The notes under the pieces are model-generated. The model was not told the DNA's origin, did no database searches, and saw nothing but the letters and a program-made list of their open reading frames with translations. Shown one piece after another: positions 14,569 through 27,790 of a stretch of 64,000 nt of DNA. The stretch lies in assembly GCF_002234675.1 (NCBI RefSeq), contig NC_019867.2, positions 1,506,001 to 1,570,000 on the forward strand, in the 5' to 3' direction. Positions within the stretch are counted from its first letter, which is position 1. Each line of letters starts with the position of its first letter. This DNA comes from Oryzias latipes (taxonomy: Eukaryota; Chordata; Actinopteri; Beloniformes; Adrianichthyidae). Made by a program: the position numbers and the translations under genes.

Positions 14569-15733
14569 CTGTTACGTGTGTACGACGTGCCTTGGGTCAT
14601 GTGACCCGACTACCCAATCAGTAAACTTTATAAGCCGCTACCCCGGAAGCTATCACATTCCATGACAGGAGAGCTGGATTGAGACGCTACGGGTATGTTT
14701 AGTTTCGGTTTCACTTTTTAACGTCGTTCGGTTATGTTCTAATCTTTGGATATGATCAATTGATTTGTAGGAGCCAACTGCCAGTATAACACGCCGCGAA
14801 TAAGCAGCATATTTGGTGCACTTAGTCGCAATCGGTGAGTTTATACTCCTTTTAGTTGTTTGTTGGTTAGCATTTGCCTCCCTCAATGAATGAGGTGAAC
14901 TGATTAGCAGCTGCTATCGATGCCAAAGTTCTGTTTTGTTTTTTGTTAACATAACCACACTGATTATTAATCAGCGTGGGGGCTCTTTTGTTATTGTTTT
15001 TCTTTATTTTTCTTTGGTGTATCATGCAATTAAATGCACTTTAGAGTGAAATTCATGAATTGACGTATGATGATGAACTGTATTATGAATTGTAAGATGT
15101 TGGTACTTTAAAATGAGATTCATTTACCAAACTGCAATACAATTATGGTTCTATTGATATTTTGGTATTTAACTTGGAGTTTGTGTGTACACACAGTTTA
15201 ATGTTAGAACCCTATGGGTCATGTTCTTTATCCAGGCCATAGGGATTGATGGCGAGCTAAGCCCGAACCTGATCAAGCGCTGGAGCTCTCTGAAGGAATC
15301 ACCTCCTCCCTGTCGTTCAGCCCAGGCTGGTAGGAGGCTCCTGTAGCCTAATGACTCATTTAATCAATGCAACTGCATTTCGTCCTACAACCCAGAGACA
15401 CAAAGACTTTCAATCACTTCCCATCACTGAACACTAACCTCCGGATTCAACTATTTCTGTCTGGGTTGCATGGACAATACATGAGCTGATGATATTGAGT
15501 CGGATACGACGGATCACTCACTGAACCGTCCATCTGTACATAATCTTTGTAAAGGATATCCTGGAATAATTTGAAATATTCTTTTGTAATATTGGTGTAT
15601 GGTGTATGTTTATGTGTGTGTCAAAAAATACATGGTACCATTCATAGCAAACCTACAGTCTCCAGTCTCTGCCTCCTCTCTCCCTGAGCCGTCCCTGTTC
15701 TTCTGACTCTAGTCCACGATAGATATGCTACAC
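14569..15733 (+). other. Possible solo LTR or spliced non-coding transcript
   Basis: A compact block begins TGTTACG and ends GCTACA. It contains a CTTTATAAGCC TATA-like box (about 14627-14637) and two exon-like pieces: one ending GCTACGG before GTATGTTT near 14690, and one between TTTGTAG (about 14770) and a GTGAGTTT donor near 14836. A further acceptor, TTATCCAG, sits near 15235. There is no long open frame. The TGT...ACA ends and single TATA box suit an LTR of about 1.16 kb, but I see no matching target duplication, because the right end runs into a CA repeat. A non-coding RNA gene is the other reading. Confidence 0.25.
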
Positions 15734-18530
15734 ACACACACGCACGGGGTGTGCACGTGATACACAAGTGCACACACTAAACAATTATGTAGACAGGAGC
15801 GGGAAAAGCGGTACAACACGCCTGCGTCTCACCTGCTTCCCTCTTACTTTATGCTGTAGAAGTGTTCACTACGACCCGTCGCCCTCAGCGTGCCCATTTT
15901 TTAGGGGAAAAGATGCATTTTTTCATTATTAAGGCGCCGAAATGCAGCGCCGTTTCAGTACCAGAACCATTTTAAAGGCACCGGATTGGATCCAGACAGT
16001 CCCCACCCCCTGGCAAGCAGTCTACCACCGTCATACTTCGTACGTATCCACCTTCTGCGACTGAGGCTCTATGGGTCCGTTACGGTTCTGGTTCTGCTGT
16101 CAGGCTGCCTCTGGTTCCCTTGACTAAATCATGAGGATCTATCAAACATGAACAGAAACCAGGGTGACACACTAAGTTCTGCCAAAACACAAGACAACTG
16201 ATTTCTTACATTGATTTATTACTGTTTTTGATGTGGACATTATAAATACATGAAACAGTCCACAAGCATTTCTTAGCAAGGTAACCCTTAATACTGGACG
16301 TGACGCCAACATTACTGTGCAAATTAATAGTCTTGCACCTCCTTACATTAGAGGCAAAAATAGGTCAAAGGTCAGCAGTTTGAACTGTGAGGATGAAGGA
16401 GGTCCATGTCTGATCCAAAGATGTCTGGTCTGCATCAGAACTGCAAACCAGCCCTGATCAAACATCAGAAGAACCAGCGTGTCCATGAAGGAACGACGAA
16501 AAAGTCCAACCGCTGGACAAAGAGGCAGCAAACTAAAACACAAGACCGGAGAAGCAAATCAACGGACCAAAGACTGCAGAGCATTGAACTCATGAGACCA
16601 GAAGAAAAACCAAATCTGTTGAGGCTTCACTGTCGTCTTCTCTTCCTCCTTCTGAACCTCATTCATTCCAGATTCATGCTCTTTTCTTTCATGTCTGGTT
16701 CTAAATGACTCTCAATACACTTTTGCTAGTTCAAAGTGGTAGTTTCAGATGTCAGCTGCAGCTTGGAGGTCAACATAGACTGAAACCGCAGCTTCGTCTC
16801 TGTGTTTAATGAGAAGCACAGCAAAGTAAATGACCGCCTCATTCTGAGCCAGACGCCGGGCTCTGCGAGGTTCTGACAAAACGAGCTTCTTGGAAACCCG
16901 GTTCACCAGAAAGACCAGCGTGGAGCAGCAGGTGGGTGTGAGGGAGGACGTTCAGGACCCTGAGACATGGACTAAACGCTGATGCTGCACCAGGAGGACT
17001 ATGGAAGCACTTCTAGTGTTGACTTTTAGTTTAAATTCTGCTACAGAAATGCTTCCATGGAGGACGAGCTTCTGTCCTGAAACTTTGAGTCGTTTCTGAG
17101 AAGCAAAGACGATTATAGACGTTCAGGGCAAACGAGAGTTTGAAGACAAAGCGATGCAGAGGGAGTCTGCAGGCCGTAAATGGGGAGGCAGTCCTGCTCC
17201 GGCTGAAGCAGGAAATGTTTTTGGCAGGCGGGGGGGACGGGTGCAAATGCATGCGCATGAATTTTCACCTCCACAGACAAATTGTGCTCAAATCGCTGCG
17301 TCTGCGGCGTTTTCTCTGAGCTCCTCCGGTGGCGCCTCCTTTCCTTCTCGCTATGAGTCCCACAGATTGGGCTCTCTGAGCCCCTCCCATTAATACATGC
17401 TGACACACTTGGATGCATCAACCCCCCCAAAGAAAAAAACCCTGCAATACACACTTCCAGCAGGAGAGTCGCACACACCAGAGGACATGAGGCGCCCAGC
17501 AGGAGCTCTGGATTGACCAAACACTTTATGACTCTTAAATGGTTTGTTATTTTCCCTACTTAAACCCCCCCCCCCCCACACACACACACACCCACCCACC
17601 CCCTCGACAAGCGAACATCGCTCATCCCTGTCGCTGAGCAACAGACAGACGAGGACACAGTCCTGGGGGGGGACTGTACCACTGGAAACTAATGAGAGCC
17701 ATCACCATCCGGGCACAAACTCATGTTTTTGCAGCCCAGAATTGAACCCCCCACCACCCGACCAACCCCCCCAGCTGTCTGTGAAGGTCACTGCACAAAT
17801 GTGAAGAGCTGCAGTTTGTCTCTCCGTCCTTCATGACTTTGCTTTGACTTCTGTTTTGATGCATTGATTGCAGCGGCCCTGCAGAACATTTGATGCACTG
17901 AAGTGCAGCCGATGGATTTTCTGACAGCGGGACACTGAAGCCTGAAAGGGTTTCGCTCCGATTCGTCCAACAGAAAGTTGGAACAGAATCTGAGGATCGG
18001 GGTTGAAGACCAGCAATCACAATCATGTCCTCCACTCAATCATTTTTGGGGTACCACAGGGCTCCGTACTGGCATCCTTACTTTTGCTTTCATTCAAAAA
18101 TCAGAGCACACAAAGTTTGACTTTAGATCTTAACCCCGGAGAAGCCCACAACAATTTTCTTTTGGGTTTATAAACTTGATTTGAGCTTTTTTTTGGTTTT
18201 GTTTAGCAGCAATGAACAGCAGGCAAGAAATACAATTAAAAAGTAGAAAAATATAAAAAATTTGACCTCAATTATTTTTCTTAGCAAACATTTTTTCACA
18301 TCTGTAGCCACAAAACTCTTCACACATCCTGATAATCCAGAAGAGTTTGGATGAAGGAGAAATAATCCATGAACTCTGTCAGATCCTCGTGTGTCTGGAT
18401 TTGAAATGATTCAAATCCATCGGGTCCATTTTCATGGTCTTGTCTCGCTCTGAGGGAGAGCTGGGTGAGAAAATGGGAATGTAGTTTTTGAGTCTGCCAT
18501 GTTTCTTCTGTCCTCTTCGACGCTCTTTCT
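15734..18530. other. Gene-free stretch
   Basis: No supported gene. It begins in a CA repeat and includes a C run with CA repeat at 17567-17590. A stretch at 18125-18290 belongs to a dispersed repeat listed separately. Confidence 0.5.
18125..18290. repeat. Dispersed repeat family C, copy 1
   Basis: Shares with 24055-24200 the order CCCAGAGAAGC-like start, AATTTT.TTTTGGGTTTATAA, ACTTG.TTTGA, GGTTTTGTTTA and GCAGCAATGAACAGCAG. AT-rich and non-coding. Class unknown. Confidence 0.6.
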
Positions 18531-18538
18531 CTGCTTAA

Positions 18539-19649
18539 CCCTTGTGCTATCTTAGATGACCCCCCCCCCTTCCATTGGCGTGTTCTCCCTACCATGACAA
18601 AGGTGGATAAAGGTGGAAAGATTTCATGTAATCCATGGACACCAGTGAAGATCACAAATCATTGAAGAAAAAAGGTTCAGAGCACTGTCTAGTGGGTCTA
18701 GATGACCCAACTGTCTAGTGGGTCTAGATCAGTGTTTTTCAACCAGTGTGCCGCGGCACACTGCCGTGGGAGATGGTCAAGTGTGCCGTGGGAAATTGTC
18801 CTCATTAACTGATCTAAAAACATTTCCCATCTCCAGTATTGTTCATCCAAACAGTCATCCAGTGTTCATCCAAACAGGCCCTGATAAAACACTGAGTAGT
18901 TAGGAATATAAAAGATGTAAAATACATTTTCTTTGCGTTTATTTTATTTTATTAAAGACATTTTGATAAGAATGACGGTACAGTACTGCGAATCAGCTAC
19001 ACCTTCGGCTGTATTTTGGAAAAGTCCCGTCCCTTTAACTGTCTCCACCAATCATTCTTGGGGAGCTTAATCACATGTCAGCAGTCTGACCAATCAGAAG
19101 TGGTTAAAGTCTTCACTTCCTTGTCCCGATTTAGCTCGTAAAGTCGCTCAGTTCTAACAAAAATGCCAGCTAAAGCTCGTCTTTAGCGGTGTAGCTTTCC
19201 ACAGAATCCGGTATCAGACCGTGGAACAAGTGAACAAAACAATGAAGCTCCGAAAACCGATCTCCAGCCGTTTTATGCACTACATCTCCCATGATGCATT
19301 GGGTCATGAGATTGACAGCACACAAGGAGATCTGTTGTTAAACGTCTTGAAACAACGAACACACATCAATCTGTTTTTAAATCTTCTAACTTAACTTTTA
19401 TTGCATTTTTTAGAAAAAAAAAACAGCTGCAGTTTCCAGCTTTTTCTGACACAATTATCTCAAAAATGCACGTGAGATTGTGGAGGGACTGTAGATCAAT
19501 ACAGACTTTGAGTTTCTCTTTTTCTTTTTTTTTGGATGCTGGTGTGCCGCGGGATTTTTTTTAAGGTTAAAGTGTGCCGTGGCTCAGAAAAGGTTGAAAA
19601 ACACTGATCTAGATGACCCAACGTTAAAGTGCCTAGGATAGCACAAGGG
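18539..19649. mobile_element. piggyBac-like MITE split by a nested hAT element
   Basis: Terminal inverted repeats CCCTTGTGCTATC (18539) and GATAGCACAAGGG (19637-19649). TTAA precedes the left end and TTAC follows the right, as expected for a TTAA target site with one mutation. Without the 877-base nested element the unit is about 0.23 kb and cannot code for a transposase. A short internal tandem duplication around CTGTCTAGTGGGTCTAGAT lies near 18685-18729. A palindromic relative is found at 60958-61013. Confidence 0.7.
18730..19606. mobile_element. Non-autonomous hAT element nested in the MITE
   Basis: Inverted ends CAGTGTTTTTCAACC at 18730 and GGTTGAAAAACACTG ending at 19606. The flanks are GTCTAGAT (18722-18729) and ATCTAGAT (19607-19614), an 8-base target duplication with one mismatch, which is the hAT hallmark. 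At 877 bases with no long open frame it depends on a transposase made elsewhere. Confidence 0.85.
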
Positions 19650-21649
19650 TTACACAGGAGTCTTCCTCCCCACCGTCGCCTCATGCGTGCTCAGAAACGC
19701 ACATTTCATTCACATTTCAAGCATCACAAACAAAAAACTGTGGAAAAAGTTTGGTTCACTTTGGTAAAACTATTTAAAAAGATCAACATCTTTGGTCTGA
19801 ACTGGAAAAAACTGGATTGCAATAATCTGAGAAGGATCTTTGGTTTGCTTTGATCAGTGAACCATTTCAATGAGCTTTGGGATTTTCCGTGTGTTGCTGT
19901 GGTTTGGTGAGATGGAGGAGTTATGGTCTGTAAGTCTTTCCGCTGTTCTTCTCCTTCTGACTCGTTTGAGTTCGCATCAGCATTCCTCGCAGCCGAAGCG
20001 GCGGGTCAGAGGGCCGATCCTCCTTCAGGCTGCCATCTTTGGCTTGTTGACAGACAGTTCATCCTGCTGATGTGCCCTGGAGCAAGGAACTGCCTGGCCC
20101 GCAGAGACTGCTCTGTGCATGACCCCTGAGTCTCGCTGGCGTGGAGGAGGACAGGCAGAGAAAAGACACGCCCACCGACCAATGAGGCTCTGAAAGACAC
20201 GGCAGAGGTGGCGTGTGCGGAGCGTGCCGCCAATCCGGTCTGACGACCTCAGAGTTCGCATTCATTTCTGTGCTCAGCAGATAAAACCATCACGTCAACA
20301 GAGCTGCTCTGAAGCGGTGGCCTTTCATTCACAGCCAACATCTTGTTTTGCATCTTTCTTTTCCAGCGGACAGAAAAACAAAAGCGAGCCCTTCTGCTTC
20401 CTCTCCGCCGCCGTTCATCTATGGAAGCATCTCTTTAGCATAACTATAAATAAAAGTCACTGCCAGAAATGCTTTTTCGTGTTCATAATGAAGCTGCATT
20501 CGTGCACTCCATGCATTGTAAGTGAGATAAACACAGACACTGCTCCATGTAGCGATCAGGCTTAAAACATTAGCTGGTAGCTCCTCCCACACACGACCCA
20601 GTGCGTTCACGGAGCTCCAGTACATAGGAGCTTAGCGGAACTCCAACAGCACCCAGACTAAACTAAAACCCACCAAACTGCCCCTAAAACCGCCCAAATG
20701 ATGGCTACCCGCCCAGTGCCAATCTAGAACCAAAACCGCCCAATCTGGCAACACTGTTTGCCGGTCGGGCTAACAGCGCAGTAGAAGGGTGAGCACTGAC
20801 CTCATCGCCCCGCCTCCCTCCTGAATGTGCTGACTGGATTTGAATTATGCAACAAATAATTCCATTTTATTTTATGCGTAAAATAAAAAAGCATTTTGAA
20901 GGATTGATTTTTAATTTTATTTTTGAGTCATTTGACACAGTTCCATAATGAAAATGAAAACATTTCTGTTCATCCATTTTAATTGTCAAATTAGATATTT
21001 CTAATTGAATTTTGCTACACATTTACTAGAGAACTTTTTTAAAATAATGAAATGTCAAATTCCATTTTACTGATACTTGACATGATACTTCAGGATTCTG
21101 AATTCTGTCTGATAACAGTTATGAACCGGATAATAATCAATCATGTAATCAAATGGTTGCAGTAGAACAGGTAGGATTTTTTAGCAATCTTTAATTTTAT
21201 GTCTAATTATCCTACGTTTTGTTGCTTAACATAGAATTACGTGAATTACTGCTGATTGTAATGTTTTTTGTGTGTCCTTCTTATTTGATTGCTTCAAAAA
21301 ATCAAATTTTCTTTATTATTTTAATTAAGTCACAGAATGAGGAGTGTTTTTTTTATGCTACAGAAACGCTTCCATATTCACCAGAGTCAGAGATCAAACC
21401 AAAACCCGGCCCGCTGCAGGCGTGTGGTCTCACTGGCATCCTCCATCCGTCCGTCTGCCACCAGGACGTCCCGTGGCTGAAGGTCAGGGATGTGCGGCCG
21501 TTTACCGAGCGCCACGTCTGGCTTCTGCAGGAGGATCTTCCCGCTGAGCTGCAGTCGCTGTGAACCTTCACCCGGACGGAGGGGGCCGCCAGGTTGATGA
21601 GATCCCACCACACGGCTCAGCAAATCCAGCTAACATTGACCCCTGTGGA

Positions 21650-21680
<31 letters not shown>

Positions 21681-22329
21681 GGCTCTTTGAAGCCTAACTG
21701 GGAAATAATGCCAATAATGCAGCACAAGCCTCCTGAGCCGTTCAGTCTCAGCTTTTATAGATTGTTTCTGGTGCCGAAGGTTTTCCAAAAACAATGAAAA
21801 TAGTTTTATCGAATCAGTTATTATTCATCTGGAGAATTTTAACAAAAAGTCATAAACATATGAAACCAGTAACAAATAACAAATATAATATTTTTGACTA
21901 TAATTTTTGAAGAACTGTAAGAAAACAAAAAAAAACCTTTTTCTCTTTTTTATGTTTAGCATCTAAAAATAAAGATTCACTCAAATTTTTGGTTTCAATT
22001 GGTTTAAAAAATAAAATAACGTGTAAAAATAATAAAAATAAAGGAGATGTGTCATATTTTCTTAAAGAAAGACAACTGATCTCATCTTAACGGTCCTTTT
22101 TCATTCATTAGACATGGTGGTGGGAGTGTTATGGTTTGTCTGTCAAACCCACAGGGTCAAGTTTGCTGCTGTTTTTTTTAATTGCCTGTAATTAATTCCT
22201 GCTGCCAAAAATCAACAACGAACTGAAGATTTCACATATTTACTTTAAAAGCCCAGAAGAAAATTGTCTTAAAAGTAGATGAAATAAGTAGATTACATTA
22301 TTTTTCTTTTTTAATTTTGTTTGTATGAT

Positions 22330-22600
22330 AAAAGAACTATAAAGTTCCGCTCTGATCATCTTCATCTTTTTTCAAAGCGTCACCATTCGTCTTTTCATTA
22401 TAATCATGTCATTTTTAGCCAAAATTAAGAAACCTATATCATTTTATAGGACATCCTGTCTGCAGGATTTAGTTAGAAATACACCTCTAAGTTCTGGGCG
22501 GGACCATTGGCAGGGAGCAACCCCGCCCCCTTTCCCCTCCTCTTTGCAAAGAAAGCGATGCAGGAAGTTTGTGTCCCGCCCAGTGTTAAAAAAATAACTA
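22330..22600. repeat. Dispersed repeat family A, copy 2
   Basis: Partner of 226-640, in the same orientation and diverged. It keeps AGCCAAAATTAAGAAACCTA, the TTAGTTAGAAATACACCTCT block, GTTCTGGGCGGGACC and GTCCCGCCCAG. Confidence 0.6.
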
Positions 22601-24054
22601 AAAACATAATTTTCACTGGAGCGGGTCTTTAAAGGCCCTTTTCCAATTCTGAAACATGGGGGTGGGAGTGTCACGATTTGTCTTAACCCTGGAGAACCCA
22701 TGGGGTCAAATTGTTTTTTATTTTCTTGTTCTTCTTTTCTGGCTGTGGGTAATTGCTGCTGCCATGTGTTAATGTTAAATCAACTTTCAGGTTTAATCGT
22801 TCTTGGGTTCCTTAACTTCACTTTTAGCCTCAGAAACCTTCAAATCGGACGCAATAAGAAGATTCAAGTATTTCTGTAAAATTTGGTTTGTAGGACAAAT
22901 TCAAGCGGCAGCTCTTTTTCTATCACGTGACCTTAAACGCAGGCCTGTGGTTGGTTCCCTGAAAGTCCTGTCGGATCAGATCTCACTGTGGATCAGAATC
23001 GGTATCAAACAGATCTGGTAGAAAACCTGGAGGAGCCAATCATGACCGTGGAAGTGGGTGTGGCCTCAACGGGCTGAGTGGATTTAGACCCGAGGATCCT
23101 CCATATAACCACAGGAGCGTCTGCTGCAGCCTCACAGACCAAATGGGGGGGGGGGGGGGGGTCATAGGTCACACACAGTCATCATACACACCCGGGTGGG
23201 GTGGGGTGGGGGTGCTAATTATCGGAGACGTGCCTCAGATTTACAGCTCAGATGTGTTTGGATGAGGTCCTCTGGAGTCCAGAAGGTTTGTCTGAGCGAC
23301 ATTTTCTCTACACAAAAAAGCCAGGCATCATTCAGGGGACGCTGCCCCAGCTAATGCCCCAGCTAATGCCCCAGGTAATACCCCACATGCCCAAAGAGGT
23401 GGCAGAGACCCCCCTCACATGGACGTATGCCCTGCTGCCTCCCAACCCGAACTCTGTCGGTGGACTTCTCTATAGACTCTGATCTGCTGAACGTTCCTCA
23501 GTTTGTTTCCCATCATCCTCCCCGCTTTCTGCTTTTACGCCCCCCCCAATACAGGCCGGCCCCGTCCCTGTGGGAGTCAGCTTTCAGAGGAATCAGCACT
23601 GAGGACGGGATTAGCAGTTAAGATCCTGACTTCATAATCTGCATCAGTTTTGTCTCTGTTGGGAAAAGTGACGCCAGCAGAACCCGTTAAAAACGGGCCG
23701 GCAGAACCATCCAGCGGTTCTCAGACGGAGCGTTTATAGCTGCTGCTGCTGCGTTTTATCGGCGCTGCTTTATGGTCTAATTACTTTTTAACTGATTTGC
23801 CTGTTTAGCGTCTTTGGTTCTAATTGGTTTGGAGGTTTGTGATCCTCTTTTATTTGGCTCTTTGTGAGCCGCTTTAACTTTTCTGGGACGTAAAATAACT
23901 CAAGTTTAAAACTGATATGAGTCATAAAGGTGCTGGGGGGTGGGGGGCGCTCAGCAAACTCAACCATTGTGGTCACATCAGTGTTTTACTCTGGAGACAG
24001 TTTAAAATTCTGTTCTAGTTTCTATCAGACATTAGATTTTACAAAAGTTTTACT

Positions 24055-24310
24055 TTGTAAAACCCAGAGAAGCAACAGAATAATTTTATTTTGGGTTTAT
24101 AAACTTGTTTTGACCTTTTTTGGGTTTTGTTTATTTTAGCAGCAATGAACAGCAGCCAAAAAATAAAATAGTAAAGTAGAAAAAAAAGATATAAGGAAAA
24201 AATAAAGTAAAATTTGACCTAAATATGACCGAAATCTGACATTAAGTTGACCTAAATTTAACCTAAATTTGACCTAAATCTGACATAAAAATGACCTAAA
24301 TTTAAACCAA
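24055..24310. repeat. Dispersed repeat family C, copy 2, with short TGACCTAAAT tandem
   Basis: Left part pairs with 18125-18290. From about 24215 a degenerate array of roughly 10-12-base units follows (TGACCTAAAT and close variants, about eight copies). Confidence 0.6.
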
Positions 24311-27300
24311 TTTCTTAAATAAAGTTCTACTGGGTTAAAAGAAAGCCATAACAGTGAAAAGGAACATTTTCCACCATCTTTTCCTTTTTTCACATTATGT
24401 AAGAAATAACGTCAGACGAGGTGTCCACCATCAGAAATGAACACCGGAGTTTGAACTTTCATGAAGTCCATTGATTTCTGATGAAGAGCATCATCCTGCT
24501 CATCGTCACTCACAAACGCTATTCTGCAGACAGAAAAACACAAACTGTTTCACGTTTAATAAGTTTCACCTTTGTCCAGACTTACTGAGTTCTCAGTTAA
24601 ATCCCTGTGTTCTGTTTATTTAATGATCATTATTTGGTTTTGTCATCTGGGTTGTTTCTGAATTCCCTCTCCACCTCCTGACCCCTAAAGGTCAACATCC
24701 GGATTTTAACAGAATTTGGACATACGGTAACTTTTCCCTATTTTCCTCTGTGTATCTTCTCTTGTGTTTAATTGGCCCAACTTCCTGTTTTATTTTGAAG
24801 GCTTTTCAGTTTCGCTTGACTTCCTGTGATGGAGTTGCACTGTCTTTGCCCTCTCTGGTGTTCCTGTTCTTCATCTCATTCTCTTCCTTATCAGTCGTTA
24901 AATGATCCACGTCTTTAATCTGTCTCTTTAATCTTGTAATCTGGTCCAAACCACGTCTTCCTCCACGTCGGCTCCGGCCGGACTAACCTGGCCTGTCTCT
25001 GCTGTGTGAACTGCAGTCGTGACATCTGCACATTTTTGTGCGTTTGGGGCCTAAAGAAGGAAAAATCGTGTTTGTGCGACTCCATCAGCTGACTGCACAA
25101 TGAAACCCTCATGTCTCTGCTCAGTCTGCTGGATTATTAGAAAACTCTGACTTTTCCCTCTATTAGATTTATTCCTTCCTAAAGGGGAACTGCAACCAGC
25201 TGCTAGGAATCATGGGAGCAAACAAAGCCAATAAAGGAGGTTTAGTTGTTTATTTTGGGAACGTTAACAGCTCTTTGCTCTCAGAGCGACAATAAAACCA
25301 GTGAATTCCCCCTTTTTACTGTCATGTCAGGATGGCTTTACGGCTCGGGTTTAATCGCTCTGGAACCGCCACAGGTAAAGATGCGTTTTACCGCCATGGC
25401 GGCTTTATCGCTGCGTTTATTCATCCGAGCTTTGGTTTGTCCGTTTTTTCAGGGGGTTTCCTGACTGCTGTTCATGAAGCTTCGTGCCGATAAACAGATG
25501 AAATCCTGTATTTGTGTTTTACCCAGAAGCCTCATAAAAACTCTCTAAACTCACATTTCTTCCAAGTGACTTCCTGGTTGAAGCTCAGTGACACATAGTG
25601 GTTTACCATTACCCTCCCGTGTGTCACCGATTGCTCACAGTTTTTTTTTGGACACACAAAGCACTCCCCCTTCCTTTAACGCACACGCACAAAGCAGACA
25701 ATAAGTGACAATAAGTCCATTCATCCCTGAGCTTTCGCTCTCCTTGGAGCGTACTCCTCTGCTCTCCCTGTTCTCTGACCCGATCTGCTCTCATTTCTCT
25801 CCCCACAGTCTGCTTTGTTTTTCCTGGAGCCACTTTACCAATGAGCCCGGTGGGAGAAGCTGGTGCCGCGTCCTCCTTTCAGCCAATCACGCCGTCCGGT
25901 GCGTTCAGGGTGACGGCAGAAACACCTGCGCGTTTGCTCCGACTGCCTCCTGTTTCCTCACCTGGAGCATCCTCTGAAACCTGAGCTGATGGTTGCCCGT
26001 CTGCGCACAGAGCGCCACCACCAAATGCAACGCCGTCACCTCAGACTCAGAAAGACAAACTCTTCCCCTCCTGACTTTACGGTTTCACTTCCTTCATCAC
26101 TAATTCAGTTGACTATTTTTATGTTTTTGGGAGATTTTTAACAACTTTCTTCATCCTGCAAGCAGAAAACCCAACAGGATGGAGTCTCTTTTGAACTCCA
26201 TGATACCAGATTCAAACCCCCGGATGGATGGAGGTGTTTCTGCAGGACTTCTGCTCCGTGCAGCGGTTTCTGCTCTCAGAGTGGAGGTGAAAGGAGGAGG
26301 AGTGGTCCTACCTGCTCCTTCCAGACGTCCCGTCTTCCCTGACCTCCTCTTCTTCCTCTGGCCGGTTGTGCCTCACTGAGCGTGTGCGTGTGCGCTGAGG
26401 TGTGCACGAGCCGCCAGCACAGCCTCTTTGTGCTGCCGTCCTCCAGCAGAGTGTTGATCCGACTGACGGAGCCACTGAGCAGAGAGGGTGTGTTTGTGTG
26501 TCTGGGTGTGTGTTTGTGTGCGACAGAGATGACTTCACACACACACACATCTCTACCAGCAGGGAACCCCCCCCACACACACACCCACCCCACTTCTCTT
26601 CTTCTTCTTCCAGGTCCGTTCTTTCATCTGATCTCATGATGGAGCCAAAGCGCTTCTCCTCCTTAGCTCCTGTTTCACTCAATCCTCCTGCTTCATTTAT
26701 ATATTTTTATTCATTTATTTATTCTTTGTCTGATTTTGCGTGGAGAACCCCCCCACCCCCCCACCTCCCCAGCTTCATTAATAAGTTACATGGAGCTGGT
26801 TCAACACAAACAAAGCAGGCAAATATCTGGGATGAGCTTCTCCCTTGTCAGCATTTCCGCACCCATCATATTAACAAAACAATTCTCTGTCTCTTGTTGT
26901 CGTTCCACCTGTTCAAACCCATCCAGCCCCCCCCCCCCCCCCCAAAAAAAAGAAAAACAGGAAGGAAATCCTGCAAGTTTTCTACCTAAAACACGTTTAT
27001 AGGTCAGAAAGGATGAAAAAACTCCATTTGCACCGACCGCCGTCACCATAACCTTCAGGAGACCCCCCCCCCCCCCTCTGTTTTGTCTAAGCCCATCACA
27101 GCCAAAACAGAATGAAGCCTTATCCTGCTAATCTGCTCTAGATCCACATTAAACTGCTCCCCAGGAGGCAGAGCGGCGAAGGGGGGGGTCCAGTGGGCCG
27201 GCATGAAGCGCGACCGCCTCAAGTGTTTGCTCCTTTTCTTTCAGCTCGGCGCTCCGACACTTTTCCCTTTAGAGCCAACAATGGGAATGAGGTCAGACTT

Positions 27301-27790
27301 CCAGCTTTAATTCCAGGACGGATTCATTCACATCTGGGGGCGGGGGGGGGGGGGGGGGGGGGGGGGGGTTGGTGGTGGGGTGGTGGGACTCATTTAAAGG
27401 CCCCCCCCCAAGGCTAACCAAGTGCTGCAACTCCCACAGTTCTGTAAATGTGGATCCAGTCGACCCCGTTTCCGGCTTCAAATATTCAATATTCTTCCAT
27501 GCAACCCCCCCCCCAACTATTTAGTCCAGCAAATGCTGCCATGATTACATTTTTATGTCAGCATAACAGGACAAACATTCATATTTATGGATGTGCCAGT
27601 AGTTGGAGGTTTCCTTCATTATCTGCAGCTCTCCAGGCTCAGTCAGACATTTGGGGGGAAGAATAAAGACGCCCCCCCCAGCCCCCCACCACCAGTCACT
27701 TCCACTGGAAGAAAATTAGCCTCACTCTTCCTGTAAACTGGCAGCTTGGATCGGTCTGGAAAGGCGGTAGTGAATAAGTAAAAACTACAG

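Larger units (their letters stand above)
19650..27780. other. Gene-free stretch
   Basis: No supported gene. It contains second copies of dispersed families A (22330-22600) and C (24055-24310), a 29-base C run at 21651-21679, a 27-base G run at 27342-27368, and smaller runs near 23146, 26927 and 27063. CA/GT-rich DNA lies near 26490-26590. Open frames through these runs have no domain motifs. Confidence 0.5.
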
